Below are positions 10,242 through 18,410 of a stretch of DNA of 64,000 nt, in pieces. The notes under the pieces are model-generated. The model worked only from the letters and a program-made list of their open reading frames with translations. It was not told the origin of the DNA and searched no databases. This stretch comes from Rhizobium sp. FKL33 (GTDB lineage: Bacteria > Pseudomonadota > Alphaproteobacteria > Rhizobiales > Rhizobiaceae): positions 1-64,000 of the forward strand of contig NZ_STFX01000001.1 of NCBI RefSeq assembly GCF_005222915.1, in the 5' to 3' direction. How positions within the stretch are numbered: the stretch's first letter is position 1; the number at the start of each line of letters is the position of its first letter. Position numbers and translations under genes: made by a program.

Positions 10242-11099
10242 TCAGCACTTCTTCTCGAGCGTCTCGACGCAGGGTTCGCCGTCGGCGGACGGATCATCGG
10301 CGGCGGGCGTCGTCGCCGCAGGTTCGGCGGCAGGTTTTTTCGGCATGATCACCACCTTCGCCTTGGCGCCGTCTTCCACGGTGGCCGGGGCGGTCGCGTC
10401 GGGTTGCGTCGTGTCGTTCATTCCTGCCTGCGGCACCTTCGCCGGGGCCGCCTGTTCGGTGACGGGGGTCTTGGAATTCAGCAGCGGATCCTGGTCGGCG
10501 CCGACCACGGGCGCGTTCTGCAGGGGGATGACGACCGGCTTGATCTCTCCCTCGGCGGACGGCGCGATCTGTTGTTCGGCGGGCAGCGCCGGGCCGCTGA
10601 TCTGGGTCGACAGGCGCGGGTCGTGGGTCAGGCGCTTGACGATCGGCGGCTGGTTGAGGCGATATTCGTAGCGGAGGCGCGCTGCGATGGCTTCCGCGGC
10701 CGACCAGTTGGCGGCGCGACGGTCGACCGAAAGGCTCAGCACCAGATAGCTGCGGACATGCACGGGATGTCCCGAGACGACGTCGGTCAACATCACGGAA
10801 ATTTCGGTCTGCGTTTGCAGTCCGTCTTCGGTCGGGGCCTGCTGGACGTCGACGATATGCACCGTCATCACCGCGCGGGGCATGGGGGTCGGCCGCACGG
10901 TGGCGGCGATCGCATCGTCCAGCCGGTCCTGAATGGCGCTCATGAGCTTTTTGGGCGTTCCGGCATTGCCGGTGACCAGCGCCGCGCGGACCTCGTAGAT
11001 CTGGGTCACTTCCGGCAGGCTCTTCGGTCTGGTTCCGCAGGCGGACAGAAGGACGCCAGCCGCTAAGATGACGACCACGCGCAGAAAATGCCCCAGCAT
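10242..11099 (-). CDS. Hypothetical lipoprotein with Pro/Ala-rich tail
   Basis: 285 residues. The N-terminus has a lipoprotein signal with lipobox LLSAC, so the mature protein would be lipidated at about Cys21. Residues about 30-160 form a compact domain (VTQIYEVRAALV..., VMTVHIVDVQQ) and the rest is a low-complexity Ala/Pro/Thr/Lys tail ending in two cysteines near the C-terminus. I do not recognise the family. The gene runs toward fghA and ends at the shared hairpin. A palindrome at 11113-11130 sits directly at its ribosome-binding region. Confidence 0.75.
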   Translation of the reverse strand: MLGHFLRVVVILAAGVLLSACGTRPKSLPEVTQIYEVRAALVTGNAGTPKKLMSAIQDRLDDAIAATVRPTPMPRAVMTVHIVDVQQAPTEDGLQTQTEISVMLTDVVSGHPVHVRSYLVLSLSVDRRAANWSAAEAIAARLRYEYRLNQPPIVKRLTHDPRLSTQISGPALPAEQQIAPSAEGEIKPVVIPLQNAPVVGADQDPLLNSKTPVTEQAAPAKVPQAGMNDTTQPDATAPATVEDGAKAKVVIMPKKPAAEPAATTPAADDPSADGEPCVETLEKKC

Positions 11100-11112
11100 C
11101 GTTCGATTCCCC

Positions 11113-11130
11113 CTTAAGCAAGTGCTTAAG
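11113..11130 (-). promoter_or_regulatory. Palindrome next to the lipoprotein ribosome site
   Basis: CTTAAGCA, two bases, TGCTTAAG: an 8-bp perfect inverted repeat. Read on the minus strand it abuts the purine run AAGGGGGAA, the ribosome site for the gene starting at 11099. It could be an operator or a hairpin affecting translation. Confidence 0.35.
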
Positions 11131-11179
11131 CGACCATGAACGTTTATGGTTAGCGTAGCGTTAACGAGCGGCGGCGCGT

Positions 11180-11204
11180 AGTCTCTCCGTTAAGCGGAGA
11201 GACT
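11180..11204 (-). terminator. Stem-loop spanning the stop codon of the ATP12 gene
   Basis: A perfect 10-bp stem (AGTCTCTCCG / CGGAGAGACT) with a 5-base loop. The loop contains the stop codon of the gene ending at 11190. No T-run follows, so it may protect the 3' end of the message or give weak termination. Confidence 0.45.
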
Positions 11205-11999
11205 GTGAAACAGATCGGCGGCTGTTTTCATTTCGATCCAGCGGGCCTTGCGTCTGGCCTCTGCTTCGGCGTCGGAGCCCCATTGCTCGATGTTGAAATC
11301 CTCGTCGACATGGGCCGCCGCCCAGGCCGCTTCGGCGTCGATCCGGCGCTTGGCGAAAGCCAGCGCCAGAAGCGCCGAGCCTGTCAGCGTGGTGATCGTG
11401 TGCAGCGCTGCGAGCGCGAGCGGCTGGTGATGATCGGAAAGCGCGCGGCGATAGGCTGAGAGCGCCTCTTCCGGCTGCTCCTGATGCATGACGCCTGCGG
11501 CCAGAATGAAGCGCGCGCCGACATTGTCCGCCGCCCAGAACAGCACCGGATCCCAATGTCTCGCCTGCAAGGCGGTCAGCCGCTCCGGATGTTCGGCACG
11601 ATAGCAGAGGAGATCCGTGCCGGCGAAGGAGACGATATCCTCGGCAACCGCGTCGATCTCCCGGGCGATGCCATCGATGGCGGTGTTGGCCAGCCGCGTC
11701 GCCGGCATTTTGGCGGGATTGATCTCCTCGCCCTGAGAACGCCACTCCTCCGCGACGATTTCCGCTGCGGCGGCCGTCGGCAGCAAGAGAGCGGATTTCA
11801 TCGGCGTCTTGACCGGCCGACCGTCGAGCAGAATCTGGAAACCGGCGTCGGATTGTTCGACAGACACGTCCTTGTAGAAACGCTTCGGCAGCGGCCGCTT
11901 CATCTGGATCTGGGCGCGGCGTGTCGGATCTTCATCCGACAGCACGGGCGCGGCGAGGTCGCTGAATATGTCGCGCATCGATTTTTCCTCTTCAGACAT
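11190..11999 (-). CDS. ATP12 family chaperone
   Basis: 269 residues from ATG 11999, whose codon lies in the stop region of the upstream HAD gene (8-base overlap). A later ATG at 11978 (MRDIF) is possible. The protein matches ATP12, the assembly factor that binds the F1-ATPase alpha subunit: KRFYKDVSV, the ILLDGRPVKTP block, EWRSQGEEI, PATRLANTAIDG and DLLCYRAEHPERL are signatures. Length and order fit the alphaproteobacterial type. It closes a leftward cluster of RluC, HAD and ATP12 genes. Confidence 0.9.
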   Translation of the reverse strand: MSEEEKSMRDIFSDLAAPVLSDEDPTRRAQIQMKRPLPKRFYKDVSVEQSDAGFQILLDGRPVKTPMKSALLLPTAAAAEIVAEEWRSQGEEINPAKMPATRLANTAIDGIAREIDAVAEDIVSFAGTDLLCYRAEHPERLTALQARHWDPVLFWAADNVGARFILAAGVMHQEQPEEALSAYRRALSDHHQPLALAALHTITTLTGSALLALAFAKRRIDAEAAWAAAHVDEDFNIEQWGSDAEAEARRKARWIEMKTAADLFHSLSA

Positions 12000-12642
12000 G
12001 GGCCAGGATCTCCAGAGGGGTGTGAAGCACGGCGTCGGCGCCGGCGTCCCAGAGCGCGTCAACGGCGCAATAGCCCCAGGAAACGCCGATCGCTTTCGCG
12101 CCGGCGGCTTTCGCCATGCCCATATCGTAAATGGAATCGCCGATGACAATGGTGTCGGCGGCGTCGATACCCGCGTCGGTGCAGCATTCCAGCACCATGG
12201 CCGGATGCGGCTTGGAGGGGCAGTCATCCGCCGTGCGCGACACGAAGAAGGTCTTCTCGAAGCCATGTGCGTCGACGATCAGGTTCAGCCCGCGTCGCGA
12301 CTTGCCGGTGACGGCGCCGAGCAGCAGGTCGCCGCGCGCCGACAGCGTGTCCATTACATGGGCGATGTCGTCAAACAGCGGCTCCTGAAAATGCGGCAGC
12401 GCGCGGACATCGCTATAGATCGACTTGTAATGCGCCGTCATCGCCGCCACGCGCTCATCGACATGCTCCTGGCCCATGATGCGGGCGATGGCGCTGTCGA
12501 GCGTGATGCCGATGATCGATTTCGTCGCCTCATAAGTCGGCTCGGGCATGTCGTGATGCACGAAGGTGCGGACCATGACTTCATGGATCAGCTTTCCGCT
12601 GTCGACCAGCGTGCCGTCGCAATCGAAGAGAACCAGTTTCAC
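11992..12642 (-). CDS. HAD family phosphatase (phosphoglycolate phosphatase-like)
   Basis: 216 residues. Motif I FDCDGTLVDS supplies the nucleophile D8 and the acid/base D10; an alpha-helical cap follows; motif II/III (GAVTGKSRRG) and motif IV (VIGDSIYDMGMAKAAG) are intact. The closest description is Gph/YjjG-like small-molecule phosphatase; the substrate is not decidable. It starts 4 bases after the RluC stop and overlaps the ATP12 start by 8 bases, so the three genes form one operon. Confidence 0.85.
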   Translation of the reverse strand: MKLVLFDCDGTLVDSGKLIHEVMVRTFVHHDMPEPTYEATKSIIGITLDSAIARIMGQEHVDERVAAMTAHYKSIYSDVRALPHFQEPLFDDIAHVMDTLSARGDLLLGAVTGKSRRGLNLIVDAHGFEKTFFVSRTADDCPSKPHPAMVLECCTDAGIDAADTIVIGDSIYDMGMAKAAGAKAIGVSWGYCAVDALWDAGADAVLHTPLEILAHV

Positions 12643-12646
12643 AGGC

Positions 12647-13636
12647 TTATTCCCCGTAGTCGTCGCCGTTGCCTTCCTCGAAGCCGAGCAGGTTCCAGGT
12701 TTGGACCATATGCGGGGGAAGGGGGGCGGTCACGCGCAGGCGGCCGCCGTCGGGATGCGGAATATCGATGTGGCGGGCATGCAGATGCAGCTTGTTCTGC
12801 ACGCCGCCCGGGAAATCCCAGCCCTGTTCGGCTTCGAAATATTTGGGATCGCCGATGATCGGATGGCCGATATGGGCGGCATGGACGCGCAGCTGGTGGG
12901 TGCGGCCGGTATAGGGCTCCATTTCCAGCCAGGCGAGGCGCTGCGCCGCCTGTTCGCGGACGCGGAAATAGGAGACGGCGTGATCGGCGCCGTCCTCGCC
13001 ATGCTTGGCGACGCGCATGCGATCGCCATCCGGCGTCTGTTCCTTGACCAGCCAGGTCGAAATCTTGCCTTCAGCCGGACGCGGCACGCCCTTGACCAGC
13101 GCCCAATAGGTTTTCTTGGTGTCGCGCTCGCGAAAAGCGCCGGTGAGCGCCTGCGCCGCGCCGCGGGTGCGGGCGATCACCAGGACGCCGGTCGTGTCCC
13201 GGTCGAGGCGATGGCATAGGCGGGGCTTTTCGCCGCGCGGGCTCGTCCAGGCTTCCAGCATCTTGTCGACATTGCGGACCACGCCGGAGCCGCCCTGGAC
13301 GGGCAGGCCGTGCGGCTTGTTGAGCACGATGACCTTCTTGTCTTCATAGAGCACCATGCGCGACAGAAGCTCGTGATCGCTGGAATGCGAGAGCTCCTTG
13401 CCCGACAGCGGCTTGCCCTTCTTCTCGTCGACATCGAGCGGCGGCACGCGCACCGTCTGGCCGGGCTGGACGCGGGTGTCGGATTTCACCCGGCCGCCAT
13501 CGACGCGGATCTGGCCGGAACGCAGCAATTTCTGCAGCGGGCCGAAGCCCAGTCCGGGATAATGAACCTTGAACCAGCGATCGAGCCGCATGCCCGCTTC
13601 GTCTGTTTCCACCTGTTTATGCTCTACGCCAGCCAT
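12647..13636 (-). CDS. rluC: RluA-family 23S rRNA pseudouridine synthase
   Basis: 329 residues. An S4 RNA-binding domain at about 15-65 (MRLDRWFKVHYPGL, LLRSGQIRVDG) is followed by the synthase domain with HRLDRDTTGVL, placing the catalytic Asp at 145. NKPHGLPVQGG and GRTHQLRVHAAHIGHPI are further family signatures. S4 plus this catalytic form fits RluC/RluD, which modify 23S rRNA; I favour RluC from the neighbourhood. First gene of the cluster with the HAD and ATP12 genes. Confidence 0.9.
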   Translation of the reverse strand: MAGVEHKQVETDEAGMRLDRWFKVHYPGLGFGPLQKLLRSGQIRVDGGRVKSDTRVQPGQTVRVPPLDVDEKKGKPLSGKELSHSSDHELLSRMVLYEDKKVIVLNKPHGLPVQGGSGVVRNVDKMLEAWTSPRGEKPRLCHRLDRDTTGVLVIARTRGAAQALTGAFRERDTKKTYWALVKGVPRPAEGKISTWLVKEQTPDGDRMRVAKHGEDGADHAVSYFRVREQAAQRLAWLEMEPYTGRTHQLRVHAAHIGHPIIGDPKYFEAEQGWDFPGGVQNKLHLHARHIDIPHPDGGRLRVTAPLPPHMVQTWNLLGFEEGNGDDYGE

Positions 13637-13663
13637 CGTCTCAATTTTCCTTTTCGGCAGGCT

Positions 13664-14041
13664 TTAGAGCAAAGCGCGCCCGAGCGCCAGCCCCGCGAAA
13701 ACCGCGGCAATCGAGATCACCAGCGTCGCCGCCACATAGACGAAAGCGAGCCCGAGATCGCCGCGCTCGAACAAAGTGGCGAAATCGAGCGAGAAAGACG
13801 ACAGCGTCGTGAACCCGCCCATGACGCCGGTGACCAGGAACAGCCGCATCTCCATCGACGCATTGAGCCTGCGCGCGATCAGCTCCACCAGGACGCCGAT
13901 GGCGAAGGAGCCGGCGATGTTGACGATCAGCGTGCCCCAGGGAAAGGAAGGGCCAAACAGGCGGGTGGTCAAAACGCCGGTGAGATAGCGGGCGACGGAG
14001 CCGAGCGCGCCGCCGAGCGCGACGAGGAGGATGGGGAGCAT
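13664..14041 (-). CDS. crcB: Fluoride exporter CrcB/FluC
   Basis: 125 residues, four membrane helices, the size of a dual-topology Fluc fluoride channel. The signatures GGALGSVARY near the N-terminus, GTLIVNIAGSFAIG and TGVMGGFTTLSSFS are present; the Asn and the Phe/Ser/Thr residues of the ion path lie in these. It stops 27 bases before the rluC start region and runs in the same direction. I looked for a fluoride riboswitch upstream and did not see one. Confidence 0.93.
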   Translation of the reverse strand: MLPILLVALGGALGSVARYLTGVLTTRLFGPSFPWGTLIVNIAGSFAIGVLVELIARRLNASMEMRLFLVTGVMGGFTTLSSFSLDFATLFERGDLGLAFVYVAATLVISIAAVFAGLALGRALL

Positions 14042-14127
14042 GGAGGTGTCTCTGTTTCGATCGCGTCGCCTGAGCGGCGGCGTTCCTTACTTTTCGTGCG
14101 GCCGTCATGTTCTTCAAATCACACGCA

Positions 14128-14144
14128 TGGTCAACCGTTGACCA
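14128..14144. promoter_or_regulatory. Inverted repeat upstream of crcB
   Basis: TGGTCAA, three bases, TTGACCA. A 7-bp perfect inverted repeat about 90 bases upstream of crcB and at the edge of the AT-rich island. It could be an operator; nothing shows which protein would bind. Confidence 0.3.
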
Positions 14145-14236
14145 ATACTGAGCCCATTGGTGTAGAGCCATTACGGCCTTGTCATCGAGGCCGAGCTACC
14201 GCGAGAATTGCTCCATATGTATTTTCTATTATATAT

Positions 14237-14266
14237 TTGACAGATCAAGTAAAATCAAAATATAAT
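14237..14266 (+). promoter_or_regulatory. Near-perfect sigma70 promoter
   Basis: TTGACA at 14237-14242 and TATAAT at 14261-14266, both perfect consensus hexamers, 18 bases apart, in AT-rich DNA. The start ATG of the unknown gene at 14298 is 31 bases downstream, with GGAGG at 14281-14285. Such exact consensus is rare in GC-rich alphaproteobacteria and fits recently acquired DNA. Confidence 0.75.
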
Positions 14267-14297
14267 ATATTAATTTTTATGGAGGCGAATTAAAATT

Positions 14298-14978
14298 ATG
14301 AAGCACGAGACAATAAATTCTGTTGTCGGAGTTCTAGGATTGTTGACTGCAACTATAACTGCGATCTCCCAATTTTGGCCAGAAGATGATAATATTCAGG
14401 TTGTGGTCGAAAGTCGTATCGAGACTGACAGACCTATAAAAATCTTGGGAGTTGGGTTGCTAAAGTCGCATGATGTTGAGCCGTCTCCAATGCTCGGTCC
14501 AATAAGCTGGAAGGTTCGCATATTCAATGAAAACGATAAGCCCGTTTCACTCGTTGATTATCGTGTTTTCCAAATATTGGAGAATAATATGCCAATCTAT
14601 ACAAGTGATACGAGTCCTATTCTAGAAAATTTTTCGCCTATTATGGATGAGCAAAAAACACCTTTCACTATCGCGCCTCACGAGGCTAAAGCCTTCGTTC
14701 TTTCACTGAATATACCGTTCAAGAAATTGGCGGGGAATCATATTAAATGCGATGCTGAGTTATCTAGTATGCGAAAATTCGAACGTTGTTTGCTCGAAAA
14801 TGGCCGAGATCTATTTGGAAACAAAGTTATATACAATATTAAATTTACAACTGGAGTAGATAATTTATGGAGTTTCCGTTGGGAAGAGCAATTCAGTCCA
14901 AAGTATATTTTGGAATTTAAAACGGCATCTGGTAAAAAGTTTGTTTCACGCTTTGATTATTTCCTGTTCAATCGTTAG
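14298..14978 (+). CDS. Unknown membrane-anchored protein in AT-rich island
   Basis: 226 residues, no family recognised. One hydrophobic helix near the N-terminus (about 8-27, VVGVLGLLTATITAIS) would anchor it, with the rest outside the membrane and mostly beta-like (WKVRIFNENDKPVSLVDYRV, PFTIAPHEAKAFVLSL). That pattern resembles small envelope or immunity-type proteins, but this is inference. Base and codon use are strongly AT-rich, unlike flanking genes, which indicates horizontal transfer. It has its own consensus promoter and GGAGG site and no partner gene. Confidence 0.7.
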   Translation: MKHETINSVVGVLGLLTATITAISQFWPEDDNIQVVVESRIETDRPIKILGVGLLKSHDVEPSPMLGPISWKVRIFNENDKPVSLVDYRVFQILENNMPIYTSDTSPILENFSPIMDEQKTPFTIAPHEAKAFVLSLNIPFKKLAGNHIKCDAELSSMRKFERCLLENGRDLFGNKVIYNIKFTTGVDNLWSFRWEEQFSPKYILEFKTASGKKFVSRFDYFLFNR

Positions 14979-15353
14979 GGAAAAATATATTATATTGTTT
15001 TTAGTATGTAGTATTTTAAATCAAATATTTCTGCTTTTTCACTTTTATCGAAGTAAGTGCGCTTCATTAAAATTATGCAATTTTTGGCGGAAATGTATAT
15101 CAATATTTCGACGGTAATCACGCAATATATCAAAAAATATTGCAAAAACAACTGAGGTAATTCCCTTTTATACAAAGGTCCGACTAAATATGTATGTTTG
15201 ATTTATTTTCTATATTGTTTATTATTTTTATGGTAATCGATTTGGCTTGCTGCGGCAATTCTGGCAGCTTTGACATTGATTGTTCGCGCATTCGCCAAAA
15301 AATTGCTTTGGGTTGCGTCCGTTGCTTCATTGCGATCATAGCCTGCGGGCCCT
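14979..15353. other. AT-rich spacer with no supported gene
   Basis: About 375 bases of strongly AT-rich DNA continuing the island. Short open frames exist on both strands (14990-15175 minus, 15194-15577 plus) but the first has no convincing start and the second runs antisense through the next gene. I see no clear gene, tRNA or terminator. Confidence 0.5.
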
Positions 15354-16298
15354 TCAGGATGTTTTGCGGAAAAGGAGTTCTTCTGCAAATTTCTTCCCAT
15401 CAATCGGCCAGAGATCAACTGGTCTCGGGCGCCGAACGTCCAACCTGCCCACTTCCGGTCTGCATGAGAGGACCGCGTCCCGCCACTGCAATGGAATTGC
15501 GTCGATCCCGTAGAGCGCGCCCATCAGCGCGCCGCAGATTGCGGCATTCGTATCCGTGTCGCCGCCGCAAGCGATAGTCGCAACGACTGCGTCTTCGACA
15601 TTCGAACAGTTCAACATCCTGTGTACCGCATTCTGAAACGCGATCAGCACCCAGCCCTGCTGATGAAGGAAGTTTTTGGGAGGCCCGTCTTCCGCGGCTC
15701 TCAATGCCCTGACAACACTTTCCTCTACGTCCAATTCCTGTGCCCAGCGGATCATAGCGGCAAAGAGTTCGCGTGGAGGCGGAGCGTCGGCGATCGCAGT
15801 CGACAGAGCGCGCACAAAAATGACGTTGACGTCACGGCAGACCGGGTTGGGATGCGTGATAACAGCGTCTTGAACTGCCCATGCATCCAAGTCCGGACCG
15901 CGACGATCCGCGCCGAAAATGCCGAGAGGGCTGATCCGCATCAGCGCGCCGTTGGCCTGGCTCTCCTCGTTCGGTTGCCCTCTTATGCCGCTCATCACGG
16001 TCATCCCGCAGTCGAAAGGCTTGGTGCTCAGCAAGTATTCATAGGTTTTTCTGGCCGCGGCCTTAACATATGTGCCCTGTGAAACGATGGTACGTGCGAG
16101 CAAGAGCGCCATTTCAGAATCATCGGTCGGCTGTCCGGCGATGGTGTCCCAGGTTCCGCCCGCTGCAATTTCCCGCACACCATCGGGATAGCGTCGCCCG
16201 ATCTCCTCGGGCGTCAGGAACTCGACGAGGCTGCCCAATGCGTCACCGGTAAGTTGCCCCAAAAGACATCCCCGTGCGCGGTCCAGCTTGGTTGTCAT
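15354..16298 (-). CDS. ADP-ribosylglycohydrolase family protein
   Basis: 314 residues from ATG 16298. It belongs to the DraG/ARH clan, dinuclear-Mg enzymes that remove ADP-ribose from proteins or related molecules. The N-terminal GCLLGQLTGDALGS, the metal motif TDDSEM (T58-D60) and the second metal motif GGDTDTN (245-251) are all intact, so it should be active. The start codon overlaps the stop of the DUF188 gene as ATGA, which suggests coupled translation. Other open frames on the plus strand here are shadows. Substrate unknown: no NAD-dependent transferase such as DraT lies in the window. Confidence 0.88.
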   Translation of the reverse strand: MTTKLDRARGCLLGQLTGDALGSLVEFLTPEEIGRRYPDGVREIAAGGTWDTIAGQPTDDSEMALLLARTIVSQGTYVKAAARKTYEYLLSTKPFDCGMTVMSGIRGQPNEESQANGALMRISPLGIFGADRRGPDLDAWAVQDAVITHPNPVCRDVNVIFVRALSTAIADAPPPRELFAAMIRWAQELDVEESVVRALRAAEDGPPKNFLHQQGWVLIAFQNAVHRMLNCSNVEDAVVATIACGGDTDTNAAICGALMGALYGIDAIPLQWRDAVLSCRPEVGRLDVRRPRPVDLWPIDGKKFAEELLFRKTS

Positions 16299-16756
16299 GT
16301 TACGGCAGCCTTCGCCCGCCGGCACAGTTTCTCCAGCGTCTCCAGAAAGGCCGAGCGATCGCGGGGAGAGAAGGCGGCGTTGTAGCCCTTGCTTTCGCCG
16401 GTTTCGCGCAGATGCTGGCCGAGGTCGCGCATGGCGGAGGCCATGCCGATATTGGTCTGGTCGAAGACGCGGCCGGTCGGGCCGGTCACATGCGCGCCCT
16501 TGGCCACGCAGCGCACGGCGAGCGGCACGTCGGCGGTGATGACGATGTCGTTGGTCTTGACCTCGTCGGCGATCCAGTTGTCGGCGGCGTCGAAACCGTT
16601 GGACACGATAATGTTGCGCACAAGCGGATCTCGCGACGGGCGCAGGCCGGAATTGGCGACGAGCGTCACCCTCAGGCCATGCCGCTCGGCGACCTTCAGG
16701 ATTTCCGGCTTCACCGGGCAGGCGTCAGCGTCGACATAGATTTCGATCGGGGACAA
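16295..16756 (-). CDS. DUF188 / YaiI-YqxD family protein
   Basis: 153 residues if started at TTG 16756; GGAAG sits 5 bases upstream and this gives the normal family length. A longer frame reaches 16885 but would overlap the previous gene. Signatures: IEIYVDADACPVKPEI at the start, LVANSGLRP, DNWIADEV and TADVPLAVRCVAKG. The fold is PIN-domain-like, with acidic residues that could bind metal; the biological role is unknown. Its stop overlaps the ADP-ribosylglycohydrolase start. Confidence 0.85.
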   Translation of the reverse strand: MSPIEIYVDADACPVKPEILKVAERHGLRVTLVANSGLRPSRDPLVRNIIVSNGFDAADNWIADEVKTNDIVITADVPLAVRCVAKGAHVTGPTGRVFDQTNIGMASAMRDLGQHLRETGESKGYNAAFSPRDRSAFLETLEKLCRRAKAAVT

Positions 16757-16782
16757 GGAACTTCCGTCAGTTGCTGTTCTGG

Positions 16783-17268
16783 TCAGGGTTTGGGCGCGGA
16801 GGGCGCGGGCGCCTGGGGCTTGGCGTCCGGGGGAGTCGTCGTCTTGGTCTTGGGCATGGCGCGCGCGCCATCTTTCTGCGTCCATATCTCATAGGCGACG
16901 CGATCGAGATTTTCATAGGTCCAGGTGCCGCTCCAGGAGCCGTCGGCCTGCTCGGAATAGACGGCGAGGCCGACATCCTTGCCGCTGCGGAACAGAATGG
17001 AGATGGCGGTGTCCGCCTCGGAGGCCGGGCCGGGCGTGAAGACGCCTTTGGCCATCACGCCTCCCACGCCGGTGCCGGTGAATTTCGTATCGCCGACGAT
17101 CCAGACGGCCTTGTAGGTCTCGCCGCTGCGATTGATCGTGATCTTGCCTTTATAGGCGCCCGTCCCGTCGGCGTTGCCGCCATTCACCAGCCAGGAGCCG
17201 GTAGGATCGGCCAAAGCCGGCGCGGCGAAGGCTGCGGCGATGAGGAGACCTGTAAGGCAGGCGCGCAT
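16783..17268 (-). CDS. Small secreted protein, unknown role
   Basis: 161 residues from ATG 17268, chosen because a clean signal peptide follows (MRACLTGLLIAAAFAAPALA). The mature part is beta-rich with GTGAYKGKITI, YKAVWIVGDTKFTG and WSGTWTYENL, then a Pro/Ala/Lys-rich tail. I recall such proteins in rhizobia under loose names, but no function can be given. It lies between the P1 peptidase and the DUF188 gene, same strand. Confidence 0.75.
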   Translation of the reverse strand: MRACLTGLLIAAAFAAPALADPTGSWLVNGGNADGTGAYKGKITINRSGETYKAVWIVGDTKFTGTGVGGVMAKGVFTPGPASEADTAISILFRSGKDVGLAVYSEQADGSWSGTWTYENLDRVAYEIWTQKDGARAMPKTKTTTPPDAKPQAPAPSAPKP

Positions 17269-17306
17269 GGAAGGCTCCGTGAATCGAGATTTGTGGCGGA
17301 AGACTA

Positions 17307-18317
17307 TCAGGCGCGGGCTCGGTCCGTCCACACTGGCAGCAGGTCGCCGTCCTCGGCTTCGGCTGAGTAGACGCCGCGGGCGATGGCGCGGGCCATGACG
17401 GCTGCGGCGGCCGCGGACAGGGCGACGAGATCCGCAGGCTCGGGACGGCGCCCGGAGGCGCCTGTTGCCAGCGCGAAGACGATGTCGCCGTCAAACGGCG
17501 TATGCGAGGGCCAGAGCGCATGGGCGAAACCATCATGGGCCGCCATCGCCAGCCGCTTGGCTTCGGCCTTGGTCAGCACGGCGTCGGTGGCGATCACCGC
17601 GATGGTGGTGTTGGCGTCCTTGGGTTGCCCCAGATCCATCTTGGTGAAGATCCTGGCTGCATCCTCCGGCAGCTGCGGCGGCAGGCCCAGCCCGCCGAAT
17701 TCTCCATCGAGTTCGAAGGCCGCGGCGCGGAAATAGGGCGTTGCGCCGAAGGTGGCGGAGCCCAGCGCGTTGACGGCGGCGAGGGCGCCGACGGTGAAGC
17801 CGTTCGGCAGGATGGCCGAAGCCGAACCCAGACCGCTTTTGAGACCCGCCGTCAGCGCGCCCGCGCCAGCGCCGACCGAGCCGAGGCTGAACTCGACCGA
17901 AGCTGCGAGCGCGGCCTCGTAGCCGAGATCGCGATAGGGCGAGTGGCGTCCCCAGTCCTTCTCGCCGCCGTTCAGCAGGTCGAACAGGATCGCGGCGGGC
18001 ACGATCGGCACGCGCGCCGATCCGACCGCGAAGCCCCGGCCCATCTCGCGAAGCGCCGATTGCACCCCGGAGGCGGCGTCGAGCCCGAAAGCCGAGCCTC
18101 CCGACAGCGTAATGGCGTTCACGGCCTGAACGGTGTTGTGCGGCTCCAGGAGATCGGTCTCGCGGGTGCCCGGCGCGCCGCCCATCACATGCGCCGCAGC
18201 CACGGCCGGTGGATCGCAGAGAATGGCGGTGACGCCGGATTTAAGCCGGGCGTCGGTCACATGCCCCACGGTGAGGCCGGCGACATCGGTCAGCAGATTG
18301 CGCGGGCCGGCTTTCAT
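17307..18317 (-). CDS. P1 (S58) family peptidase, DmpA/NylC type
   Basis: 336 residues from ATG 18317, with GGAGA about 7 bases upstream; an ATG at 18362 would add 15 residues. N-terminal-nucleophile enzymes of this family cleave themselves before a Thr or Ser and act as aminopeptidases or oligomer amidases. The predicted cleavage site is N236/T237 in DANTTIAVIATD, which matches the conserved site. Other signatures: NLLTDVAGLTVGH, LSGGSAFGLDAA and VGAGAGALTAGLKSG. Substrate unknown. Confidence 0.88.
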   Translation of the reverse strand: MKAGPRNLLTDVAGLTVGHVTDARLKSGVTAILCDPPAVAAAHVMGGAPGTRETDLLEPHNTVQAVNAITLSGGSAFGLDAASGVQSALREMGRGFAVGSARVPIVPAAILFDLLNGGEKDWGRHSPYRDLGYEAALAASVEFSLGSVGAGAGALTAGLKSGLGSASAILPNGFTVGALAAVNALGSATFGATPYFRAAAFELDGEFGGLGLPPQLPEDAARIFTKMDLGQPKDANTTIAVIATDAVLTKAEAKRLAMAAHDGFAHALWPSHTPFDGDIVFALATGASGRRPEPADLVALSAAAAAVMARAIARGVYSAEAEDGDLLPVWTDRARA

Positions 18318-18410
18318 AACGATCTCCGTGGTTTGGGGGTGGTTGCTCGAGGTTTGAGTCACCGACTTGAGACATTGAATCCGGCTGACTGCGCAAGCCT
18401 CTGGCGCGAC

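Noticed and set aside
14042-14170. Fluoride riboswitch upstream of crcB
   Set aside because: I looked for the conserved GGNGAUGG-type pseudoknot core in the leader and did not find it.
15194-15577. 127-residue plus-strand frame
   Set aside because: Its second half is antisense to the ADP-ribosylglycohydrolase gene; the first half is AT-rich low complexity.
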